64,000 bases of DNA, taken from positions 558,001 to 622,000 of the forward strand of contig CAWJFE010000005.1 in assembly GCA_963842125.1 (NCBI GenBank), in the 5' to 3' direction. Of this stretch, positions 35,505 through 43,577 are shown one piece after another. The DNA is from CAWCWK01 sp963842125 (GTDB taxonomy: Bacteria; Pseudomonadota; Alphaproteobacteria; Rhizobiales; CAWCWK01). The notes beneath the pieces were generated by a model, which did not search any database, had not been told where the DNA came from, and worked only from the letters and a program-made list of their open reading frames with translations. Numbering within the stretch: position 1 is the stretch's first letter; every line of letters begins with the position of its first letter. The position numbers and the translations under genes were made by a program.

Positions 35505-36605
35505 TTACGCTGCGGTGCTATCGCACCGCCGCTGGAACGGCTCTAGCTCGTTCGCCCTATGCGCCACTATGGCGCGTGTGATTGCGACGGGATTGCAGAT
35601 GCGATCGACGTGGCCGCGCCTCACGGCCTCCCCGGGCATGCCGTAGACGGCGCAGGAGGCCTCGTCCTGAGCGATCGTCAGGGCGCCTGCCTCCCTCATT
35701 TCGCCGAGGCCTTGCGCGCCGTCATCGCCCATGCCGGTCATCAGGATGCCCATGGCGCCCGCGCCGGCCGCGATGGCGACGGAGCGGAAGAGGACGTCGA
35801 CCGAGGGGCGGTGGCGCGAGACGAGCGGGCCGTCGACGAGATCGATCGTCAGTCCCCGTCCTCGCCTTCGAACGACCATGTGCCGATCGCCCGGAGCGAT
35901 GAGGGCGGTGCCGGGCGTGACGGCGTCGCCCGCCTCCGCCTCCCGCACCGCAATCTCGCAGATGTCGTCGAGGCGGCGCGCGAAGGTGGCCGTGAAGCCT
36001 GGTGGCATGTGCTGCGCGACGACGATGCCGCAGCAATCGGGCCGCAAGTCTTTGAAGATCGCCTCCAGCACCTTCGTGCCCCCTGTCGACGCGCCGATGG
36101 CGGTGACGGGTATGGGCTGCGCGAGGCTGCGTCCACGCGCTGGAGGAAGGATGACGTCCGGTCCGAACCGCTCGCGCACGATGCTCGGCGTCGGGCCGGC
36201 GCCCGGCCGCGTGCTGGCAGCGGCGCGGATCTTGTCCGCGATGACGATGCGGCTTTCCGCGAGCGCGGCCGCGCTGGCGACATTGGGCTTCAGCATCACG
36301 TCGACCGCGCCGCACCGAAAGGCTTCGCCGCAGGCGCGAGACCCGTTCTCGACGAGCGTCGAGCAGACGATGACGGGAATCGGGCGTTGCGCCATGATGC
36401 GCCGCAGAAAGGTCAGACCGTCCATCCTCGGCATCTCGATGTCGAGAAGGATGACGTCGGGCATCGCCTTCTTGATATGACGCGCAGCGACGATGGGGTC
36501 GGCGGCCGCGGCGAGGACGGTCATGTCGTCCTCGCCCTCGACGAGGCGTGACAGTTCCCGGCGCACGGACGCCGAATCGTCGACGATGAGGACCTTGATC
36601 GTCAT
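35505..36605 (-). CDS. cheB: Chemotaxis response regulator / protein-glutamate methylesterase
   Basis: A 366-residue two-domain enzyme. The receiver domain (residues 1-125) has the phospho-Asp in ILLDIEMP near 54 and the DD pair in VDDSASVR. The C-terminal methylesterase domain (residues ~165-350) has the catalytic Ser in GASTGGT, His in AQHMPPGFT and Asp in GMGDDGA. It removes methyl groups from chemoreceptors to give adaptation. Start ATG 36605 overlaps the cheR stop by 4 bases. It is the last gene of the chemotaxis operon. Confidence 0.95.
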   Translation of the reverse strand: MTIKVLIVDDSASVRRELSRLVEGEDDMTVLAAAADPIVAARHIKKAMPDVILLDIEMPRMDGLTFLRRIMAQRPIPVIVCSTLVENGSRACGEAFRCGAVDVMLKPNVASAAALAESRIVIADKIRAAASTRPGAGPTPSIVRERFGPDVILPPARGRSLAQPIPVTAIGASTGGTKVLEAIFKDLRPDCCGIVVAQHMPPGFTATFARRLDDICEIAVREAEAGDAVTPGTALIAPGDRHMVVRRRGRGLTIDLVDGPLVSRHRPSVDVLFRSVAIAAGAGAMGILMTGMGDDGAQGLGEMREAGALTIAQDEASCAVYGMPGEAVRRGHVDRICNPVAITRAIVAHRANELEPFQRRCDSTAA

Positions 36606-37477
36606 GCGGCGTCGCGCGCCTCCCTGCGATAGATGGATGGCCGAACGTTGGAGAGCTGAATCTCGCTCGGACTGAAATGCTCGGTATGGCCGGTCAGGAG
36701 GTAGCCCCCCGGCCGGAGATGCCGGGCGATCTGGCGCACCACGCGGATCTGCGTCGGCTTGTCGAAATAGATCAGGCAGTTGCGCAGGAAGATGACGTCG
36801 AACGTGTCCGACAGCGGGTAGCGCTCGTCGATGAGATTGACGCGGCCGATCCGAACCTTCTGGCGTAGCGCCTTGGTGATCCGGACCTGGGCTTTCGTCG
36901 ATGTGCTGCGCAGCAGGTATCGTGCCTTGTAGCTCTCCGGGATGTCGGCGATGCCGGCCTCGCTGTAGATGGCGTCCCGCACGCGGCGCAGCGCATCGTC
37001 GGAGACGTCGGTGGCGAGGATGTCGTAGTCGAGCGAGGGGTGCAGGCGCCGGGCCTCTTCGAGGACCATGGCGAGCGTATAGGCCTCCTGGCCCGAGGAC
37101 GCCGCCGCGCTCCAGAAGCGCAGCCGCCGCCCCTGCGAGAGGCTGGAGGTGGTGTGCTGGGCCAAGACGGTATCGGTCACGAAATCGAAATGCGCCCGCT
37201 CGCGGAAGAAGGAGGTCGTCCGCGTCGTCAGCGTGTTGACGAGGAAGGGGTTCTCGTCCTCGAGGCCGCCGGTCTGAAAGAGGAAATCGGTATAGTCGCC
37301 CAGGGTCGCGAAGCCGCGCGCGTGGAGCCGCTGGACGAGACGCGTGTCCAGCAGGCGCCGACGCCGCGCATCCATGACGAGACCCCAACGCGCTTGGATG
37401 TGCTCGGCCAGCCGGTCGATGTCGTCGCTGCGCGACTGGGAGGTGGTCTGGCGATCCGACACCGCGAGACGGGTCAA
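36602..37477 (-). CDS. cheR: Chemotaxis protein methyltransferase
   Basis: A 291-residue SAM-dependent enzyme that methylates receptor glutamates. The N-terminal helical domain (residues ~15-80) precedes the Rossmann domain with SAM-site residues LRFWSAAASSGQEAYTLAM near 100 and NLIDERYPLSDTFDVIFLRNCLIYFD near 200 (key residues: FLRNCLIYF). The C-terminus has GGYLLTGHTE. It is coupled to cheW upstream and cheB downstream through 4-base overlaps. Confidence 0.95.
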   Translation of the reverse strand: MTRLAVSDRQTTSQSRSDDIDRLAEHIQARWGLVMDARRRRLLDTRLVQRLHARGFATLGDYTDFLFQTGGLEDENPFLVNTLTTRTTSFFRERAHFDFVTDTVLAQHTTSSLSQGRRLRFWSAAASSGQEAYTLAMVLEEARRLHPSLDYDILATDVSDDALRRVRDAIYSEAGIADIPESYKARYLLRSTSTKAQVRITKALRQKVRIGRVNLIDERYPLSDTFDVIFLRNCLIYFDKPTQIRVVRQIARHLRPGGYLLTGHTEHFSPSEIQLSNVRPSIYRREARDAA

Positions 37478-37962
37478 GCCGCGACGGCTTGCGGCGCGAA
37501 GATGCGCGTCAGGTCGAGGATGAGGACGCTGCGCCCCTGGTGCTTGCCGAGGCCGGAGACGATGTCCTGCCGCCAGACCTCGCCGATCGACGGGACCGGC
37601 CTATCGCCGCCCTCGTCGAGATCGGTGACGCCGTCCACCCCGTCGGTCAGGATCGCGATCACGTCGATGTCGTCGCCGTGGCCGATCTCGAGGACGACGA
37701 TCCGGCTCGCCTCGCCAAGATCGGTCTGGCGGTAGCCGATGCGCCGGCCGAGATCGACGACGGCGATCGAATTGTCGCGTACGTCGATAAAGCCGAGCGT
37801 GTGGGCGGGCGCCTGCGGGAGCGGCGTGATCGTCTCGACGTTGAGGATCTCGCGCACGTTCAGGACCGGGACGGCGAGGTTGAGCTCACCGACCCGGAAG
37901 ACGAGATGCTCCGAGACGGCCTCGTCGGCCGCCTCGAACTGCGCTGGTGTGGACGTCGTCAT
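37474..37962 (-). CDS. cheW: Chemotaxis coupling protein CheW
   Basis: A 162-residue SH3-like coupling protein that links receptors to CheA. Conserved positions are visible: HLVFRVGELNLAVPVLNVREIL, the LPQAP loop, GFIDVRDNSIAVVDLGRR and the central DGVDGVTDLDE. Starts with MTTSTPAQF, 12 bases after the MCP stop. This is the intact of the two cheW genes in the cluster; the other has an amber codon at the Arg position of this VREIL. Confidence 0.93.
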   Translation of the reverse strand: MTTSTPAQFEAADEAVSEHLVFRVGELNLAVPVLNVREILNVETITPLPQAPAHTLGFIDVRDNSIAVVDLGRRIGYRQTDLGEASRIVVLEIGHGDDIDVIAILTDGVDGVTDLDEGGDRPVPSIGEVWRQDIVSGLGKHQGRSVLILDLTRIFAPQAVAA

Positions 37963-37974
37963 CGAACCCCCTCT

Positions 37975-40131
37975 CTAGGCCGCGTTTGCGCGGTAGGGCT
38001 CGAACTCGGCATCGCTGGTCTCGTCGCCGAGATCGAGTTCGAAGCCGACATCGCGCTTGGTGCTCTTGCGTGCAGGCTTGGCGACGTTCGCCGCCGGGCG
38101 TGCCGTCGGCTGGGCCGATGCGACCGGGCGGCTCGTCTCAGAGAGCTTGAAGAAGGCTAGCGTGCTTTGCAGTTGCGTCGATTGGGCCGCGAGCTCTTCG
38201 GAGACCGAGGCGACCTGGTTCGACGCCGAGGCGTTCTGCTGGATGACGCCGTCGAGCTCGCGCATCGCGACGCTGATCTGCTCGGCGCCGGCATTCTGCT
38301 CCTGGGCCGAGGCAGTGATGTCGCGCACCAGTTCGGCGGTCTTCTCGATATCGGGCACGAGCTTCTGCAGCATCTCGCCGGCTTCCGACGACATGGAGAG
38401 CGTCTGCGTGCTCAGCTCGTTGATCTCCAAGGCCGAGGCTTGGCTCCGCTCGGCGAGCTTGCGGACTTCCGCCGCGACGACGGCGAACCCCTTGCCGTGC
38501 TGCCCGGCGCGCGCCGCCTCGACGGCCGCGTTGAGCGCGAGAAGGTCCGTCTGGCGGGCGATCTCCTGCACGATGTTGATCTTGTCCGCGATCGTCTGGA
38601 TGGCCTTGAGGGCTTCGTTGACCCTCTCTCCGCTCAGGCGGGCGTCGCCCGACGCCTTCTGCGCGATCCCGGCCGTCGTCTCGGCATTGCCGGCCGACTG
38701 CGTGATGCCCGCCGCCATCTCCTCGACCGCCGACGAGGCTTCCTCGGCGGAGGAGGACTGCTCCGTGGCGCCCTGCGAGAGCTGCTCGGCGGAGGCGGCC
38801 AGCTGGCGGCTGCCATCGGCGACGTTCTCGGCTGCGACCGCCGCGTTGGCGACGACCTCGCGCAGCTTGGCAACCATGGCTTCGAGCGCCATACCGAGCT
38901 TGTCGACGTCCGACAGGCGGCGTGCATCCATCGACAGATCGCCTTTGGCGATCGCGGTCGCGAGGTCGGCGTTGACGTCGAGGTTCACGACCATTTCGTT
39001 CATGGCGTCGAGAAGGTCCTTGATCTCGTCGCGTGCCGTGGTCTGCTCACGGGTATCCAGGTCGCCGATCGCGACGGCCTTGGCCATGCGAACCGCCTTG
39101 GAGAGGCCGCTAGAGATGCTGAGGGCCGTCCAGAGCGCGGCGGCGAGGCCGAGAAGGGCTGCGCCGATGACGAGGGCGATCATCGTGGTGCGGGCCGAGC
39201 TGTAGCTGGCATCCGCCAGGGCGACGTCCGACGCCATGTCGGTCTCGCTGTCCGCGACGATCCGATCGAGCGCCGTGGTGGCGTCGGCAAGCGCGGTCGC
39301 GCCTTCGCCGGTCGACAGGGCGAAGGCCTTGGTGTTGCCGTTCTCGAGGCTGAGCGCGATGACCTTGCCGGCGATCGCGATGTACTCACCCCACTGGCGC
39401 TCCACCTCGGCCAGCGCCACGGCGCCGCTCTCGCCGACGACCTCGCGCAGAATGCCGACCTCGTCCGCGGCCTTCGCGTAGGACGCCGTCGCCGCTGCCT
39501 CGTAGAGACGCATCTCCTCCTCCGCGGTGGCGAGGATGATGTCCTTCTCGGCGCGAACCGCCAGCAGCATGTTCTCGCGCAGGAGCGCGGTGTGAAGGCG
39601 AAGGAAGGTCGGATCGACACCTTCCACGCCGTCGACAGCCGTCACGAGATCGGTCAGCGCAGTGACCGTCGCGTCATAGGCTTCCTGCGCGCCGTGCTCG
39701 GAGAGATGGCGCGCCTCCACGTTGGAGTTCAGGCGGGCGTAGTCGAGAACGCGGGCGTTGACTGCCAGATAGGTCGTCCACGTCTCCGAGAAGTCGGCGA
39801 GCAGGCGCTGGCCGTCCTCGTCCTCCAAGGTCTCGATCTCGGCGAGATGCGTATCGATCTCGGCCCGAGCCTCGTCGATCTCGTGGGCGTATTTGTCCAT
39901 CTCGGCCTCGGTCTCGGCCAGGATGACGTCGAGCTCGTTGCGGATCACGACTTCGGCGAGCCGTTCGATCTCCTTGCCGAGAAGGACGATATGGGCGGAA
40001 TGGTCGACCACGGTCGCCAGACGGTGGTTCATGTTGTTCAACCGGCTGATGCCGATCACGCCGATGGCGACGCACATGGCGATCACCAGGAAGAAGGCGA
40101 GGCCAAGCTTGGCCTTGATAGTCAGTCTCAT
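37975..40131 (-). CDS. Methyl-accepting chemotaxis protein
   Basis: A 718-residue transmembrane receptor. Helix 1 is near residues 8-30, helix 2 near 310-335 (MIALVIGAALLGLAAALWTAL). The periplasmic sensor between them is about 280 residues, roughly twice a standard four-helix bundle and strongly acidic and helical, suggesting a double (HBM-like) bundle. A HAMP region follows, then the signalling hairpin with the tip EIARQTDLLALNAAVEAARAG near 525 (key ALNAAVEAARAG). The tail carries FELDLGDETSD. ATG 40131 is preferred over the upstream in-frame ATG. Ligand unknown. Confidence 0.94.
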   Translation of the reverse strand: MRLTIKAKLGLAFFLVIAMCVAIGVIGISRLNNMNHRLATVVDHSAHIVLLGKEIERLAEVVIRNELDVILAETEAEMDKYAHEIDEARAEIDTHLAEIETLEDEDGQRLLADFSETWTTYLAVNARVLDYARLNSNVEARHLSEHGAQEAYDATVTALTDLVTAVDGVEGVDPTFLRLHTALLRENMLLAVRAEKDIILATAEEEMRLYEAAATASYAKAADEVGILREVVGESGAVALAEVERQWGEYIAIAGKVIALSLENGNTKAFALSTGEGATALADATTALDRIVADSETDMASDVALADASYSSARTTMIALVIGAALLGLAAALWTALSISSGLSKAVRMAKAVAIGDLDTREQTTARDEIKDLLDAMNEMVVNLDVNADLATAIAKGDLSMDARRLSDVDKLGMALEAMVAKLREVVANAAVAAENVADGSRQLAASAEQLSQGATEQSSSAEEASSAVEEMAAGITQSAGNAETTAGIAQKASGDARLSGERVNEALKAIQTIADKINIVQEIARQTDLLALNAAVEAARAGQHGKGFAVVAAEVRKLAERSQASALEINELSTQTLSMSSEAGEMLQKLVPDIEKTAELVRDITASAQEQNAGAEQISVAMRELDGVIQQNASASNQVASVSEELAAQSTQLQSTLAFFKLSETSRPVASAQPTARPAANVAKPARKSTKRDVGFELDLGDETSDAEFEPYRANAA

Positions 40132-40195
40132 CGTTTCAGTCCCCCCGAAATACTTCAATTCGTGCCCCCCAAGGGCCTTCGCGACAGTCGGACCT

Positions 40196-40678
40196 TCAAA
40201 GGCCCGCGAATATGTTTTCCGCGTCGAGCACGACGATCAGCGCGCCGTCGATGCGCGTGATGCCGGCAACGTGTTCCCGGTCCCACCGGGTCCCGATTTC
40301 CGGGATGGCCTCGACGTCGAGCGCATCGAGGGCGATGACGTCGCGGACGGTGTCGACGGTCATCGCCACGCGGGTCCGCTCGTCGCCGAGGTCGACCTCG
40401 AAGACGACGGTGCGGCCGGGCTCGCCCTTGACCTTCGTCGGCAGGCCGAACCGGCGGCGCAGATCGATGACGGGGACGACGTGCCCCCGCACGTTGATGA
40501 CGCCCGGTACGAACGGGTTCGCGTTCGGCACCATCGTCATGTGGACGATGTCGAGGATCTCCTAAACGCGCACGACCTCGAGCGCGAAGATCTCGCCGGC
40601 GACCGCGAAGGTGAGGAATTCTCGGCCCGCAGCGCCGGGCGCGTCGTCCTCGATAGCGATTCTTGCTACTGCGCTCAT
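40196..40678 (-). pseudogene. cheW: Chemotaxis coupling protein CheW with in-frame amber codon at 40562-40564
   Basis: Read through, this is a 160-residue CheW: FLTFAVAGEIFALEVVRV, then TAG, then EILDIVHMTMVPNANPF, GVINVRGHVVPVIDLRRRFGL and DTVRDVIALDALDVE. The TAG falls at the position that is Arg, Gln or Lys in other CheW proteins (VREIL in the intact copy). The frame is not shifted. The ATG at 40678 overlaps the cheA stop by 4 bases, so the gene borders are intact. Possible causes are a real C-to-T nonsense change from CAG, a consensus error, or, least likely, read-through. Confidence 0.88.
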
Positions 40679-42681
40679 GCCAGCCTCCGCTCGCCCTTAG
40701 GGGCCTCGGCCTCGGTCGAGCGTCCGCGCGTGTTCAGCCCACGGGCCAGTTCCATCACGGTCGGCAGATCGAGGATGAGCGCGACCCGCCCATTGCCGAG
40801 GATCGTCGCGCCGGCCAGGCCCGGAATGCTCCGGTGAACCTTGGTCAAGGGCTTGATGACGGTCTGGCGCTGGCCGAGGATCTCGTCGACGACGACGCCG
40901 ACCCGCTCGTCGCCCGAGCGCAGCACCACGACGCGCCGGCCTTCCTGCGGCGGATATTCGACGCCGAAGAGATCGTGCAGCCGCACGAAGGGCAGGTTCT
41001 CGTCGCGGATCGAGATGAGGCTGCGCCCGGACGAGGCCGTGTCCTCGGCGCTCGACAGCTCGACGCATTCCTCCACCACGTCGAGCGGCAGCACGTAGGT
41101 GCCCTCGTCGACGCGCACGTGAAAGCCCTCGAACATGGCCAGCGTCAGCGGCAGGCGCAGCGTGAAGGTCGAGCCGGCGCCCTCAAGGGACGTCACGTCG
41201 ATCGTCCCGCGCAGGCCCTCGATCGTGCGGCGCACGACATCCATGCCGACGCCGCGCCCGGAGACGCTCGAGAGTTCGGCCGCCGTCGAGAGACCGGGCT
41301 CGAAGATCATGGCGCGCACGAACTTGTCGGTCAGCTCGTCCTCGGCCTGCATGAGCCCGCGCTCGATGGCGCGCGCCTTGATGCGCTCCATGTCGAGGCC
41401 GGCGCCATCGTCGGTGATGGTGATGCGCACCTCGCCGCTGGCTTGCTCGGCGCTGAGGCGGAGCGTGCCGGTGGAGCGCTTGCCGGCGGCGAGGCGCGTC
41501 TTCGCGTCCTCGATGCCGTGGTCGACCGCGTTGCGAATGAGATGGACGAGTGGATCGTTGAGCCGGTCGATGAAGGTCTTGTCGACCTCGGTGTCCTCGC
41601 CCGAGGTGACGAACTCGACGTCCTTGCCGAGCTCGCCGGACAGGTCGCGCACGACGCGCTTGAATTTCGAGAAGAGGAGCCCGATCGGCAGCATCCGAAT
41701 GCCGAGGGTCTCGTCTCGCAGGTTCGTGACCAGCCGCTCGATATCCTCGGCGACCGCGCGCAGCGACATGTCGCCCAGCCGGTCGGCCGTGTCGGCCAGC
41801 CGGGTCTGCATGATGACGAGTTCGCCGACCTGATCCATCAGCGCATCGAGCCGCTCCGCCGAGACGCGGATGCTCTCGGTGGCCGGGGAGCGCTTCTGCG
41901 CCGTCTGCGTAGGCGTCTTGTCCGTCGCCATCTCCGCCACCGTGGGCGCGGCCTTGGGCTCGGCAGGCGCGTCGACCTCCAACGCCTCTTCGATCGTCAG
42001 CTCGCTGTCGTCGGCGACGAAGAGGAAGACGTCGTCGATCGCATCGCGCGGCGCGCCGGTCTCGAGCCGAAGCTCCCAGCCGAGATAGCAGGCCGTCGGA
42101 TCGAGGGTCTCCAGTGGCGGCACGCGGTCGATGAGGGCGCGAATCTGAAGCGGGCCTAGCGCGCGCAGCTCCTCGAACATCAGCCGAGGGTCGGCGCCGA
42201 AGCGCAGCGCGTCCGGGTTCGGGTAGAACGTGATGCGGTAGGTCCGCGCGGCCTCATCCGTCACCGCCTCGTCGGACGCATCGGCAACGGCGATGGGCGC
42301 GGCGGTCGTGCTCACTGCGGCGTCGAGCGCGGCGAGGATCGGATCGCCGGCCTCTGGAGACCCCGTGCCCTCAAGGAGCGCGCGGATGTGGTCGACGGCC
42401 GCCAGCGCGCTGTCGACCAGCGCCCGGTTGGCCTCGACCTCACCGGAACGCACCCGATCGAAGGCGGTCTCGAAATGATGCGCGAAGGCTGCGATGTCGT
42501 CGAAGCCGAACATCGACCCCGACCCCTTGATCGTGTGAAGGGCGCGAAAGGCGGCGTCGATCGTCTCGTCGTCGCGCACCTCGTCCTCGAGGCCGAGGAG
42601 CGAGGTCTCCAATTCGGCGAGAAGCTCCGCGGCTTCTTGGCGATAGGTCTGTGCCGGATCGTGCCCGATCTCCATCGTCAT
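40675..42681 (-). CDS. cheA: Chemotaxis histidine kinase
   Basis: A 668-residue CheA. The HPt domain has the phospho-His in ALHTIKGSGSMFGF near residue 47. A P2-like region lies at ~145-235 and a Pro/Thr-rich linker at ~235-265. The dimerisation helices contain LDALMDQVGELV. The ATPase domain shows the N box HLIRNAVDHGIED near 385, G1 DDGAGLD near 425 and G2 GRGVGMDVV near 480. The C-terminal CheW-like domain ends the protein. It starts at ATG 42681, overlapping the cheY stop by 4 bases. It phosphorylates CheY and CheB. Confidence 0.96.
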   Translation of the reverse strand: MTMEIGHDPAQTYRQEAAELLAELETSLLGLEDEVRDDETIDAAFRALHTIKGSGSMFGFDDIAAFAHHFETAFDRVRSGEVEANRALVDSALAAVDHIRALLEGTGSPEAGDPILAALDAAVSTTAAPIAVADASDEAVTDEAARTYRITFYPNPDALRFGADPRLMFEELRALGPLQIRALIDRVPPLETLDPTACYLGWELRLETGAPRDAIDDVFLFVADDSELTIEEALEVDAPAEPKAAPTVAEMATDKTPTQTAQKRSPATESIRVSAERLDALMDQVGELVIMQTRLADTADRLGDMSLRAVAEDIERLVTNLRDETLGIRMLPIGLLFSKFKRVVRDLSGELGKDVEFVTSGEDTEVDKTFIDRLNDPLVHLIRNAVDHGIEDAKTRLAAGKRSTGTLRLSAEQASGEVRITITDDGAGLDMERIKARAIERGLMQAEDELTDKFVRAMIFEPGLSTAAELSSVSGRGVGMDVVRRTIEGLRGTIDVTSLEGAGSTFTLRLPLTLAMFEGFHVRVDEGTYVLPLDVVEECVELSSAEDTASSGRSLISIRDENLPFVRLHDLFGVEYPPQEGRRVVVLRSGDERVGVVVDEILGQRQTVIKPLTKVHRSIPGLAGATILGNGRVALILDLPTVMELARGLNTRGRSTEAEAPKGERRLA

Positions 42682-43046
42682 GACCCCACGAGCTTGCGCA
42701 CGATGGCGACGAGCTGCTCTGGCTTGAAGGGCTTGACCAGCCAACCCGTCGCGCCGGCGGCCTTGCCCTCGGCCTTCTTCGTGTCCTGGCTCTCGGTGGT
42801 GAGCATGATGATCGGCTTGCCGGCATAGGCCGGGAGCTTGCGAAGCTCTCGGATGAACTCGATGCCGTCGAGGTTCGGCATGTTGAGGTCGGTGATGACC
42901 ATGTCGGCCGGCCGGGCCTGCGCCTCGACGAGCCCGGCGCGTCCATCCTCGGCGGTGTGGACGGTGTAGCCGGCCGACTGGAGGGTGAAATTCACCATGT
43001 CGCGGATCGACCGGCTGTCATCGACGCTCAGAATCGTCTTGCTCAT
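42678..43046 (-). CDS. cheY: Chemotaxis response regulator CheY
   Basis: A 122-residue single-domain receiver. SVDDSRSIRDMV holds the acidic pair, ITDLNMPN near residue 53 the phospho-Asp, MLTTES the switch Thr and KPFKPEQL the conserved Lys. It would carry the signal from CheA to the flagellar switch or to another output. ATG 43046 gives a 4-base overlap with the STAS gene. Confidence 0.95.
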   Translation of the reverse strand: MSKTILSVDDSRSIRDMVNFTLQSAGYTVHTAEDGRAGLVEAQARPADMVITDLNMPNLDGIEFIRELRKLPAYAGKPIIMLTTESQDTKKAEGKAAGATGWLVKPFKPEQLVAIVRKLVGS

Positions 43047-43315
43047 GAGATGCGCTCCCACATGGCTTCATCGGCAGCTTCGTCGGGATTGGGGGAGGGG
43101 CGTCCGAGGAGGCCGAGATCGGTCAGCGACTGGCGTAAGTCCCGGACACCCAACCGACCTGTCTTCGGCACCTGCTGGCCGCGGCGCGCGGCGATCAGGA
43201 ACTGCATGCCGGCCAAGTCGATCTCGGCAATGGCATCGAGATCGAACGGGCCGCCGCCATCGAGGGCGGTCGTATCGCTGGCGAGAACATCGATAGTCAG
43301 ACGGTCCATAGCCAT
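43043..43315 (-). CDS. Small STAS-domain protein
   Basis: A 90-residue protein with the core of a STAS/MlaB-type domain: DLDAIAEIDLAGMQFLIAARRG near residues 24-46 matches the D-x-x-G loop and following helix. The N-terminal strands are short. It is the first gene of the che operon, as in several alphaproteobacterial and Pseudomonas clusters where a STAS protein precedes CheY-CheA. Its role is unclear; an anti-sigma-antagonist-type partner switch or a scaffold is possible. Confidence 0.8.
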   Translation of the reverse strand: MAMDRLTIDVLASDTTALDGGGPFDLDAIAEIDLAGMQFLIAARRGQQVPKTGRLGVRDLRQSLTDLGLLGRPSPNPDEAADEAMWERIS

Positions 43316-43524
43316 TTTAGCCCTTCATAAAGATTTCCGTCCTATAAGGAGGATACGGTCGCGATGCTGAAGAAGAAGTTAACGTAGGCGGTGAGCCATC
43401 GGCGCCAAAAACACGGTGCCCGCTTCAAATCAGTCGGCTTTTCGTGATGTGCTAATAGAACTCTTACTTTCACGTCTATACATATGACTAAATCGAGGGG
43501 GTTCGCTTATTAGAACTGTTAATG

Positions 43525-43548
43525 CTCGCCTGTAGGTTTCAAGGCGAG
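43525..43548. other. Hairpin in the leader of the MCP-like gene
   Basis: CTCGCCT-N10-AGGCGAG is a perfect 7-bp inverted repeat 30 bases upstream of the ATG at 43578. It lies in a 262-base AT-richer intergenic region (43316-43577) between the divergent che operon and the MCP-like gene. The region must hold both promoters; I see no clear -35/-10 pair to name. Confidence 0.4.
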
Positions 43549-43577
43549 AATAGGCGACACGCAAACGGCAGGCGACG

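Noticed and set aside
38167..40260. A 697-codon + strand open frame opposite the MCP gene
   Set aside because: It is antisense to a clear chemoreceptor and has shadow composition (Arg/Gly/Asp-rich, no motif).
40196..40540. A separate 114-residue CheW-like gene starting at 40540
   Set aside because: It lacks the first strands of CheW; these are present upstream in the same frame, interrupted only by one TAG.
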